Assembly: GCA_946481195.1 (NCBI GenBank)
Contig: CAMLNG010000173.1
Location: forward strand, 1-7,427
Length of the DNA stretch: 7,427 bases
Source of the DNA: an uncultured Chromatiaceae bacterium
GTDB taxonomy: Bacteria; Pseudomonadota; Gammaproteobacteria; Enterobacterales; Alteromonadaceae
Direction: 5' to 3'
Each line of letters starts with the position of its first letter. The first letter of the stretch is position 1. The notes under the pieces were generated by a model that worked only from the letters and a program-made list of their open reading frames with translations, was not told the DNA's origin and searched no databases. This document shows positions 1 to 7,427 of the stretch, one piece after another. The position numbers and the translations under genes were made by a program.

Positions 1-1877
1 TATTGTACCTGGCAGGCAAAGCAGACTGAGTACAGGCCATTCGGGTCGTTGAACTGACTTAACACCGACAGTTCCTGATTCAGCTGTCTCATCAGCTTTT
101 GCACTGGTGTTTGACTAACAGATTGCTCTGGTAATAAACCAAAGGCTTTGGCACTGCCAAACAGCTGTGCCAGCAGTTTTTCCTGCTCGGTGAGTTCTTG
201 TTCGACGACCTGCACGTCAAATTGTTTCAGGCTGGCTTTTTCCGCAGCAGCAGCGATGGCATCTTCCAGTGTGCCCAGTTTGTCTACCAGGCCCAACTCT
301 AAGGCTTTCTGACCAGTCCAGACGCGGCCCTGACCGATTTTATCCACTTGTGCTTTTTCGATATTGCGGGTGGTACTGACGTGGGTGATAAATTCGTCGT
401 AGCCATTTTCAATACTGCGCTGCAACAGTTTTTCTGCATCGCCAGACAAACCTTTAAACAATGGCAAACCTGATGAGAACCCAGCCAGTTCTGTCGTTCC
501 GACGCCATCAACGTTCAGACCTAATGTTGACATGGCATTCTCCGCTGTATGGAACAGGGCAAAAATACCAATAGAGCCGGTGATAGTCGTTGGTGCGGCA
601 AAAATCTGATCGGCAGGTGCTGCGATCCAATAACCGCCTGACGCAGCTACAGCACCCATTGATGCAATCACCGGTTTACCAGCTGCTTTTAACAGTCTGA
701 TCTCCTGAGCGATTTGTTCAGAAGCAAAAGCACTGCCGCCACCGCTGTCAATCCGTAACACCACAGCTTTGATTTTGTCGTCGTAGCGGGCGTTTCGCAG
801 TAACTTCGCGGTGCTCTCGCCACCGATCATACCGGCTTTGACATTGCCATCGACGATAGTGCCACGGGCGATGATCAAACCGACTTTATCGGTCATCGGG
901 TTTTTCACCGGGAAAGGCGGGATCACCAGGCTGGCATAGTCGTCATAATTAATCTGGTTAAAGGTGTGATGTTCTTTATCCTCACCGACCAGCGCAATAA
1001 CATCCTGGCGGAATTCCTCACGGGTTTTGATGCTGTCGACTAACTTGGCATCCAGCGCGTATTGGGTCATATCGCCGTTCGCAGCATTGATGCGCTCATA
1101 GAGCCGGGCAAAAGTTTCATCAAAATTGTCCGGTGCAAAACCGCGGCGCTCAGCGACCTGCTGCTTGTAATTCTGCCAGAGTTCCTGCAGCCAGGCGCTA
1201 TTGGCTTCTTTGGCTTCCGGTGACATATCGTTGCGGGTAAAAGGTTCTACCGCAGACTTGTAGGTACCGACTTTGAATACATGCGTCGAGATTTGAAGTT
1301 TTTCCAGCGCTGCTTTGTAAAACATCGGGTAAGAGCCATAACCTTCAAGGATCACAGCACCCATTGGATTTAAGTTAATGCTGTCGGCGTAACTGGCGAG
1401 GAAATACTGGTTTTGACTGTAATAAGCACCAGTGGCAAAGATCTTTTTGCCGGCAGCTTTAAAACGTTCAAGCGCTGCACCGACCGTCTGCAATTTATCG
1501 AGCGAACCGCTGCCGAGATCGGACAGAGTCAGCACCATAACTTTAATGCGTTCATCTTTGCTGGCTTCATCGATGACTTTGACCAAGTCACGCACCAGTA
1601 CTTCAGGTTGTTCTTCCTCTGATCCGGTCGATTCACTGATAGCTTTTTCTACCGGGTCAACCCAGCGCTTTTCCTCAACGAGATCGCCTTTCAGATTCAG
1701 CACCAGTGCAGAAGCAGATTCAACCTTTACCTCTTCCTCTTCGCTGAAGATAACTGCGATAAAACCGATGAATAACACAGCAAAGACAAAATTTAATACA
1801 AAATTGCGGATAAACCGGAACCCATGCCACACAGATTGCAGCAAACGACGGATAAAACCAGGTTTTTGTTCAGACAT
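1..1877 (-). CDS. sppA: Signal peptide peptidase SppA (protease IV, 67-kDa type), 3' end at window edge
   Basis: This is a serine protease of family S49 that degrades cleaved signal peptides in the cytoplasmic membrane. My minus-strand translation gives 625 uninterrupted codons. The N-terminus is basic, followed by one hydrophobic segment at about residues 25-45 (membrane anchor, then an acidic SEEEE stretch). Two S49 repeats follow. The N-terminal repeat carries the general-base lysine, K207, in a YKSAVEPF motif (E. coli K209). The C-terminal repeat carries the nucleophile S413 in AASGGYW (E. coli S409). The last visible residues contain a CxxC (CFAC), then Gln, then a codon beginning TA. 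As E. coli SppA has 618 residues, that codon is probably the stop. The ATG at 1877 is preceded by GAAGG (minus strand, 1890-1886) at 8-nt spacing, which supports this start. The gene is divergent from fadH. Confidence 0.96.
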   Translation of the reverse strand, partial: MSEQKPGFIRRLLQSVWHGFRFIRNFVLNFVFAVLFIGFIAVIFSEEEEVKVESASALVLNLKGDLVEEKRWVDPVEKAISESTGSEEEQPEVLVRDLVKVIDEASKDERIKVMVLTLSDLGSGSLDKLQTVGAALERFKAAGKKIFATGAYYSQNQYFLASYADSINLNPMGAVILEGYGSYPMFYKAALEKLQISTHVFKVGTYKSAVEPFTRNDMSPEAKEANSAWLQELWQNYKQQVAERRGFAPDNFDETFARLYERINAANGDMTQYALDAKLVDSIKTREEFRQDVIALVGEDKEHHTFNQINYDDYASLVIPPFPVKNPMTDKVGLIIARGTIVDGNVKAGMIGGESTAKLLRNARYDDKIKAVVLRIDSGGGSAFASEQIAQEIRLLKAAGKPVIASMGAVAASGGYWIAAPADQIFAAPTTITGSIGIFALFHTAENAMSTLGLNVDGVGTTELAGFSSGLPLFKGLSGDAEKLLQRSIENGYDEFITHVSTTRNIEKAQVDKIGQGRVWTGQKALELGLVDKLGTLEDAIAAAAEKASLKQFDVQVVEQELTEQEKLLAQLFGSAKAFGLLPEQSVSQTPVQKLMRQLNQELSVLSQFNDPNGLYSVCFACQVQ

Positions 1878-1885
1878 TCAACTAA

Positions 1886-1890
1886 CCTTC
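1886..1890 (-). promoter_or_regulatory. Ribosome binding site of sppA
   Basis: Reading the minus strand, GAAGG lies 8 nt before the ATG at 1877. It fixes the start of sppA just ahead of the basic N-terminus and membrane anchor. I could not place a convincing minus-strand promoter upstream. A perfect TTGACA exists at 1968-1963 (minus), but no -10 hexamer follows at 16-18 nt. Confidence 0.6.
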
Positions 1891-1957
1891 GAGACAGTTA
1901 CACTTATCGCTAAGATACCCAATTCATGGGCGGGGTTCGACGGCAATTTGTAAGTAA

Positions 1958-4078
<2,121 letters not shown>

Positions 4079-4080
4079 CG

Positions 4081-4166
4081 TTGTTTAGACCCTGTCTTAC
4101 GGGCATCAGGTAGCAACAGGCCGAAGCTCTCGTGCTTGTTGTTACCTGCCCTGAAAACAATTTTTT
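4081..4166 (+). terminator. Branched hairpin with T-tract after fadH
   Basis: A long stem pairs GGGC (4101-4104) with GCCC (4148-4151), and the 11-nt AGGTAGCAACA (4108-4118) with TGTTGTTACCT (4137-4147) through one G-T wobble and a 3-nt bulge. An outer pairing of TTGTTT (4081-4086) with AAACAA (4155-4160) would close the structure directly against six T residues (4161-4166). A small AGAC/GTCT hairpin (4087-4097) sits inside. It begins 2 bp after the fadH stop. An intrinsic terminator is the simplest reading, although 9 nt separate the main stem from the T-tract unless the outer pairing forms. Confidence 0.65.
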
Positions 4167-4233
4167 CAGATTTCACTTGCTCCAAAGCAGATTCCCACGT
4201 TTAGTAGCTGTCATACGGATGCAACACGCCAAA

Positions 4234-4261
4234 TTGGTGCAAGCTGCAGACTTTGCACCAA
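4234..4261. repeat. Inverted repeat 1 of the glgC upstream region, 9-bp arms
   Basis: TTGGTGCAA (4234-4242) and TTGCACCAA (4253-4261) are exact reverse complements with a 10-nt spacer that contains a PstI-type palindrome, CTGCAG. The arm order is opposite to that in NtrC sites (TGCACC then GGTGCA). The repeat is flanked by an 8-bp direct repeat, TGTCATAC, at 4209-4216 and 4274-4281. Confidence 0.6.
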
Positions 4262-4290
4262 AATAACGCAAGTTGTCATACTGTTGCCAT

Positions 4291-4312
4291 CGGACCGCCA
4301 TAAATTGGTCCG
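4291..4312. repeat. Inverted repeat 2 of the glgC upstream region
   Basis: CGGACC (4291-4296) and GGTCCG (4307-4312) form a perfect 6-bp stem with a 10-nt AT-rich spacer. One nucleotide separates it from repeat 3. Confidence 0.5.
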
Positions 4313-4331
4313 GACGCCGCAGTGGTATATC
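4305..4331 (+). promoter_or_regulatory. Weak candidate promoter upstream of glgC
   Basis: An extended -10 element, TGG followed by TATATC (4323-4331), lies 15 bp after a poor -35, TTGGTC (4305-4310). Two other weak candidates are TTGCAC (4253-4258) with CATACT (4277-4282, preceded by TGT), and TTGGCC (4375-4380) with TATGAG (4398-4403). Which of these is used decides how many hairpins enter the transcript. I cannot choose between them from sequence alone. Confidence 0.2.
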
Positions 4332-4357
4332 CCGAGCACAGCGGGATTTATCGGCGT
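4314..4357. repeat. Nested inverted repeat 3 of the glgC upstream region
   Basis: The outer arms ACGCCG (4314-4319) and CGGCGT (4352-4357) are perfect. Inside them, ATCCCG (4329-4334) pairs with CGGGAT (4342-4347) around a 7-nt loop. The inner stem extends by two more pairs past a T-T mismatch. This is the most structured element of the group. Confidence 0.55.
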
Positions 4358-4361
4358 AACT

Positions 4362-4379
4362 GCCAATCATGGTATTGGC
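4362..4379. repeat. Inverted repeat 4 of the glgC upstream region
   Basis: GCCAAT (4362-4367) and ATTGGC (4374-4379) form a perfect 6-bp stem with a 6-nt loop. It directly abuts repeat 5, so the two stems could stack coaxially. Confidence 0.45.
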
Positions 4380-4407
4380 CTTGCTTAGTTCAAATCGTAT
4401 GAGCAAG
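4380..4407. repeat. Inverted repeat 5 of the glgC upstream region
   Basis: CTTGCT (4380-4385) and AGCAAG (4402-4407) pair perfectly around 16 nt, with one further wobble and one A-T pair possible inside. It ends 20 nt before the glgC Shine-Dalgarno. Confidence 0.4.
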
Positions 4408-4425
4408 CGCAGTTTGTCGAAATCT

Positions 4426-4433
4426 ACAGGGAG
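4426..4433 (+). promoter_or_regulatory. glgC ribosome binding site inside a CsrA/RsmA-type motif
   Basis: ACAGGGAG contains the Shine-Dalgarno AGGGAG, 6 nt before the ATG at 4440. The first seven bases match the CsrA recognition core ACARGGA exactly and are preceded by T, as in the longer consensus. CsrA is known to repress E. coli glgC by binding over its ribosome site. Further GGA triplets upstream (4217-4219, 4292-4294, 4312-4314, 4344-4346) could be secondary contacts. Confidence 0.55.
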
Positions 4434-4439
4434 TCTGAT

Positions 4440-5672
4440 ATGTCAGGTGTGTTAACGATGATTCTGGCCGGTGGTGAGGGGACGCGTTTAGCGCCGCTAA
4501 CCGGTATCCGTGCCAAACCCGCAGTACCTTTTGGTGGCAATTACCGGATTATTGATTTTGTGCTGAACAATTTCGTTAATTCAGATTTGCTGCAGATTTT
4601 TGTCATTACCCAATTTAAATCGCACTCCCTGATGAAACATTTAAGCCGTGCCTGGCGGGTGACCGGTTTAACCAGCCGGTTCATCGACCCCATTCCGGCG
4701 CAAATGCAAACCGGTAAACACTGGTATCTGGGGACAGCCGATGCGGTATATCAGAATTTGCATTTAATCTCAGGTTTAGACCCTGAGCATGTCTGTGTGT
4801 TTGGCGGCGACCACATTTACAAAATGGATGTGCGTCAGATGCTGGAATTCCATCGGCAGCACAATGCCAAACTGACAGTGGCAGCTATCCCGGTGCCTAT
4901 TGCCAATGCGCATGAATTTGGCGTGATTGAAGTCGATGCTGATGGTCGGATGATCGGCTTTGAAGAAAAACCTAAGTCCAACCCTAAGACCATTCCTGGC
5001 CGGCCTGACTATGTACTGGCATCCATGGGCAACTATATCTTTGAAGCCAAAACCCTGGTTGAAGTGCTGGAAGAAGACGCGGCGCAGGCCGACTCTAAGC
5101 ATGATTTTGGCCACAACATCATTCCGAAGTTGTTTCCGGGTGGCGATGTCTACGTTTACGATTTCTCCAGTAACCGCATCCGTGGTGAGAAGGAAGAAGT
5201 CCGCGGTTATTGGCGCGACGTCGGCACTATAGATTCTTATTATGAAGCTAATATGGATTTGATTTCTGTGGTACCGCCGATTGACCTGTACAACAAATAC
5301 TGGCCGATGCGCAGTTATACACCACCGGTCCCGCCGGCCAAATTTGTGCATGATGAAGCAAACCGCACCGGGCAGGCGATCAGCTCCATGGTTGCAGCAG
5401 GCTGCATTGTCAGCGGCGCTATCGTCTATCACTCCATTCTCGGTTACAACGTGCACGTACACAGCCATGCCTATGTCGAGAAGAGTGTGCTGATGGGGAA
5501 TAACGATATTGGCCGCGGTTGCCGTATTCGCCGCGCTATTATCGACAAAGACGTGAAGATTGCGCCGGGCACTGTCATAGGCGAAGATCCGGTTTTGGAC
5601 AGACAGCGCTTCCATGTCTCGCCGGATGGTGTTGTGGTGATCCCAAAAGGGGCTATGGTCGGGTTTGATTAA
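4440..5672 (+). CDS. glgC: Glucose-1-phosphate adenylyltransferase (ADP-glucose pyrophosphorylase)
   Basis: GlgC makes ADP-glucose from ATP and glucose-1-phosphate, the committed and normally allosterically controlled step of bacterial glycogen synthesis. The 410-residue protein shows the nucleotidyltransferase signature LAGGEGTRL (9-17), RAKPAVPFGG (24-33), WYLGTADAV with Y96, GGDHIY with the catalytic Asp at 124, and EEKP with K177 (E. coli Y114, D142, K195). The C-terminal part, with its repeated hydrophobic hexapeptides from about residue 300, fits the left-handed beta-helix domain. The E. coli enzyme has 431 residues. This one lacks roughly 16-18 N-terminal residues, and the reading frame upstream holds a stop at 4386 with no alternative start before 4440. 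The residue aligning with E. coli K39, an activator contact, is Ile23. The glgA start follows 9 bp after the stop, so the two genes form an operon. Confidence 0.97.
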   Translation: MSGVLTMILAGGEGTRLAPLTGIRAKPAVPFGGNYRIIDFVLNNFVNSDLLQIFVITQFKSHSLMKHLSRAWRVTGLTSRFIDPIPAQMQTGKHWYLGTADAVYQNLHLISGLDPEHVCVFGGDHIYKMDVRQMLEFHRQHNAKLTVAAIPVPIANAHEFGVIEVDADGRMIGFEEKPKSNPKTIPGRPDYVLASMGNYIFEAKTLVEVLEEDAAQADSKHDFGHNIIPKLFPGGDVYVYDFSSNRIRGEKEEVRGYWRDVGTIDSYYEANMDLISVVPPIDLYNKYWPMRSYTPPVPPAKFVHDEANRTGQAISSMVAAGCIVSGAIVYHSILGYNVHVHSHAYVEKSVLMGNNDIGRGCRIRRAIIDKDVKIAPGTVIGEDPVLDRQRFHVSPDGVVVIPKGAMVGFD

Positions 5673-5676
5673 GGAG
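5671..5676 (+). promoter_or_regulatory. Ribosome binding site of glgA, overlapping the glgC stop
   Basis: AAGGAG begins within the glgC TAA stop codon (5670-5672) and lies 5 nt before the glgA ATG. This arrangement suits translational coupling and places both genes on one message. Confidence 0.75.
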
Positions 5677-5681
5677 TTGGC

Positions 5682-7094
5682 ATGCGCTTGGCGTTTATCT
5701 GTAGTGAATTTGAAGGGTTGCTGAAAACCGGTGGTTTGGCCGACGCAACCCGTGGTCTGGCCAAAGCTTTGCAGCAGGCCGGACATTCTGTACAGATAGT
5801 GATGCCGAGGTATGGCGCTTTGTATGGCGTCGGTTGCACACCTGAGTGGCAGTCGCTGTACTTTAATCTTGGAACTCAGACTTATGGCTGTGCAGTCCGG
5901 CACACAGTGGTCGATGATATTCCGGTGGCGCTGATTGAACACCACCAGTTTTTTCAGCGGCCGCGGCCTTATGATGATGGCGAACAGCCATATCCGGACA
6001 ACCTCGAACGTTTTGCCGTGTTCTGCAAAGCAGCGCTGGAATATCTGGCGCAGCAAGCAGAACCTGTTGATATCGTGCATGGCCATGACTGGCAAAGTGC
6101 ACTAGCCAGTTGTTACCTCAAAGAAATGCGCCAAGGTGCGCTGTGCAATAGCAAGTTTGTGCTGACCATACATAATGCTGCTTATCAACAAGGATTTGGC
6201 CGTCACGAACTGGCTTTACTCGGCCTTGCACACTGGCAGCTGCCGGCTGATTTGCCCACCACCTTGCTGGCGCTTGGATTATGGCAGGCCGATGCAGTCA
6301 ATACAGTGAGTCCCGGCTATCGTGACGAATTGCTATCTGAACCTGCTGCGAACGGTTTATCTGCCTGGTATCAGCAAAAGCAGCAGCAATTTCGTGGCAT
6401 TTTAAATGGCTGCGACTATAGCCGCTGGGACCCGGCGACGGATTTCAGCTTAGTGGCGCGTTACGATGCCACTGATCTGAGCGGGAAGCAGCAATGTAAG
6501 GCTGAGCTCAGACGCCAGACCCAGCTTGCAGAAAGCAAAGAGCCATTGTTTGTTAGTGTCAGCCGGGTTACAGGCCAAAAAGGCTTTAGCTTATTGATCC
6601 CGGCGTTACAGCGTTTTTTAGCCAGCACTGCAGTACAAGTGGTGGTGATGGGAACTGGCGAACAGCAATTTATTCAGCCGCTACGCCAGCTTGAGCAGCA
6701 GTTTCCCCAACAGTTTCGGTTACTGGAAGGTTTTGATGAACCGCTGTCGCATCAGGTAGAGGCCGCCGGTGATTTTTTCCTGATGCCAAGCCTGTTTGAA
6801 CCTTGTGGCCTGAATCAGATTTACAGCCTGCGCTATGGCACCGTGCCGCTCGTGCGTGCGACCGGTGGTTTAAAAGACACGGTGGTGGGGTTACCAGTCC
6901 GTGGTGCAACCGGCATCGTATTCGAAGAACCTAGCGTTGACGCGCTGTTTGATGCAATGCAGCAAGCCCTTGCCCTATATCAGAACAAACGCAAATATCG
7001 CAGTGTGCAACAACGTGGCATGGCGCAGATATTTGACTGGCAGCAGGCGGCTGGTGCTTATCTGCAATTTTACCAAAGCATTTTAATGGTTTAA
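5682..7094 (+). CDS. glgA: Glycogen synthase (ADP-glucose type, GT5 family)
   Basis: GlgA transfers glucose from ADP-glucose to the non-reducing ends of alpha-1,4-glucan, using the product of the preceding gene. The 470 residues compare with 477 in E. coli. Landmarks in order are K15 in LLKTGGLAD (ADP-glucose binding), HGHDW at 133-137, NGCD with a following WDPATD from 242, R295 and K300 in SRVTGQKG (E. coli R300, K305), and E373 in PSLFEPCGL followed by RATGGLKDTV (E. coli E377). These place the active site between two Rossmann-like domains of a GT-B fold. The start is fixed by the AAGGAG site and by the immediate match of MRLAFICSE to the family N-terminus. No branching enzyme or phosphorylase gene follows, so the rest of the glycogen pathway must lie elsewhere. 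I see no clear intrinsic terminator downstream. Confidence 0.96.
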   Translation: MRLAFICSEFEGLLKTGGLADATRGLAKALQQAGHSVQIVMPRYGALYGVGCTPEWQSLYFNLGTQTYGCAVRHTVVDDIPVALIEHHQFFQRPRPYDDGEQPYPDNLERFAVFCKAALEYLAQQAEPVDIVHGHDWQSALASCYLKEMRQGALCNSKFVLTIHNAAYQQGFGRHELALLGLAHWQLPADLPTTLLALGLWQADAVNTVSPGYRDELLSEPAANGLSAWYQQKQQQFRGILNGCDYSRWDPATDFSLVARYDATDLSGKQQCKAELRRQTQLAESKEPLFVSVSRVTGQKGFSLLIPALQRFLASTAVQVVVMGTGEQQFIQPLRQLEQQFPQQFRLLEGFDEPLSHQVEAAGDFFLMPSLFEPCGLNQIYSLRYGTVPLVRATGGLKDTVVGLPVRGATGIVFEEPSVDALFDAMQQALALYQNKRKYRSVQQRGMAQIFDWQQAAGAYLQFYQSILMV

Positions 7095-7113
7095 TGCGCT
7101 GAAAAATAAAAGG

Positions 7114-7177
7114 TTTAGCTTGAAAATAACGCATTCAGCTGCAGCCGGGGCAAATGATGTTGTCGTTTCAAGCTGAA
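7114..7177. repeat. Long inverted repeat between glgA and the nitroreductase gene
   Basis: TTTAGCTTGAAA (7114-7125) pairs with TTTCAAGCTGAA (7166-7177) over 12 positions with a single G-T wobble; the central 9 bp are exact. The 40-nt interior contains CAGCTG. A second repeat, AATGCG (7093-7098) with CGCATT (7130-7135), overlaps the left side and would compete for pairing. No T-tract follows, so it is not a standard terminator. Confidence 0.5.
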
Positions 7178-7204
7178 GTTTGCTAGCCTTAGCGGGACTT
7201 TCTT

Positions 7205-7209
7205 AAGGG
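7205..7209 (+). promoter_or_regulatory. Ribosome binding site of the nitroreductase gene
   Basis: AAGGG lies 7 nt before the ATG at 7217 and supports this start over the out-of-frame ATG at 7221. A promoter for the gene could not be placed with confidence. Confidence 0.6.
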
Positions 7210-7216
7210 TTTATTT

Positions 7217-7427
7217 ATGGATGCCATTACCTTATTAACTACCCGCTATTCCTCTTCCCGGCTCACCGAGCCGGCGCCACAAGGCGAATCTTTACAGCTG
7301 ATTAAACAAGCGGCATTACGGGTGCCGGACCATGGCGGCCTGCGTCCCTGGCGTTTTGTGGTCTTTACCGGAAAGCAGGCGTTGTCCAAACTCGGTGATA
7401 TTTTTGCCGAGGCTGCACTGGAAGAAG
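7217..7427 (+). CDS. ydjA: NAD(P)H nitroreductase family protein, YdjA-like (5' part only)
   Basis: Seventy codons are visible before the window ends. The N-terminus, MDAITLLTTRYSSSRLTEPAP, closely follows that of E. coli YdjA (MDALELLINRRSASRLAEPAP). The following VPDHGGLRPWRF matches its APDH..QPWHF motif. YdjA is a small FMN-dependent oxidoreductase of the nitroreductase family; its physiological substrate is not well established. The Arg-x-Ser type segment at residues 10-15 is where the family binds FMN phosphate. In E. coli ydjA stands next to sppA in divergent orientation. Here it has the same relative orientation but is separated from sppA by fadH and glgCA. The gene is complete at its 5' end and the rest lies outside the window. 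Confidence 0.88.
   Translation, partial: MDAITLLTTRYSSSRLTEPAPQGESLQLIKQAALRVPDHGGLRPWRFVVFTGKQALSKLGDIFAEAALEE

Larger units (their letters stand above)
4234..4407 (+). promoter_or_regulatory. Hairpin-rich region upstream of glgC (candidate structured leader)
   Basis: Five successive inverted repeats, most with perfect arms, occupy nearly all of 4234-4407. They lie between the fadH terminator and the glgC ribosome site. Repeats 2-5 follow one another with gaps of 0-4 nt, and the third has nested arms. Such density is more than I would expect by chance in 174 bp. If transcribed it would make a compact 5' leader for glgC; if not, some repeats may be protein operators. I recognise no known riboswitch here. 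The remaining part of the gap (4167-4233) shows nothing clear. Confidence 0.5.

Noticed and set aside
1432..1953. A 173-codon plus-strand frame opposite the sppA 5' end
   Set aside because: It is Ser/Thr-rich and antisense to conserved SppA sequence, including the membrane anchor, which is typical of a shadow frame.
4234..4261. NtrC binding site
   Set aside because: The bases resemble NtrC half-sites, but their order is reversed (GGTGCA first, TGCACC second), with different spacing.
4219..4266. A 15-codon open frame (MQHAKLVQAADFAPK) that could be a leader peptide before glgC
   Set aside because: There is no ribosome binding site ahead of its ATG and no run of regulatory codons, and a frame this short is expected by chance.
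4173..4406. A 77-codon minus-strand frame across the fadH-glgC gap
   Set aside because: It needs a TTG start with no Shine-Dalgarno, the product is unrecognisable, and the inverted repeats explain the region better.
4776..6095. A 439-codon open frame on the minus strand spanning glgC and glgA
   Set aside because: It is antisense to two strongly recognised genes, its translation resembles no family I know, and it has the composition expected of a shadow frame of GC-balanced coding DNA.

Overview
The window looks like chromosomal DNA of a gammaproteobacterium, probably in or near the Alteromonadales (Rheinheimera/Alishewanella-like). I base this on moderate GC by eye, strong protein similarity to enterobacterial SppA, FadH, GlgC, GlgA and YdjA, and the gene order. 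The genus is inference. I see no mobile element, CRISPR array, tRNA or rRNA.

Layout, left to right. (1) On the minus strand, 1-1877, is sppA, the membrane-anchored signal peptide peptidase (protease IV). It is complete except for the stop codon, which appears to begin at the window edge. (2) A 182-bp divergent intergenic region carries a perfect 7-bp inverted repeat and a plausible fadH promoter. (3) On the plus strand, 2060-4078, is fadH, 2,4-dienoyl-CoA reductase, with a GTG start that gives 672 residues. (4) A 361-bp intergenic region holds a branched terminator-like structure after fadH. It then holds a run of five hairpin-forming inverted repeats leading up to glgC, whose Shine-Dalgarno lies inside a CsrA-type ACAGGGA motif. 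(5) glgC (4440-5672) and glgA (5682-7094) form a tight two-gene operon for glycogen synthesis: GlgC makes ADP-glucose and GlgA polymerises it. (6) A 122-bp gap contains a long imperfect inverted repeat. (7) At 7217 to the window end is the 5' part of a YdjA-type nitroreductase.

How the genes relate. In E. coli, sppA and ydjA are divergent neighbours. Here the same divergent pair is separated by fadH and glgCA, so those three genes look like an insertion into, or a rearrangement of, an ancestral sppA/ydjA junction. FadH (oxidation of unsaturated fatty acids) and GlgCA (carbon storage) share no direct pathway, and the structure after fadH suggests separate transcripts. The genes themselves are ordinary. 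The least explained parts are the structured glgC leader and a GlgC that lacks both the N-terminal extension and the activator-contact lysine of the E. coli enzyme.
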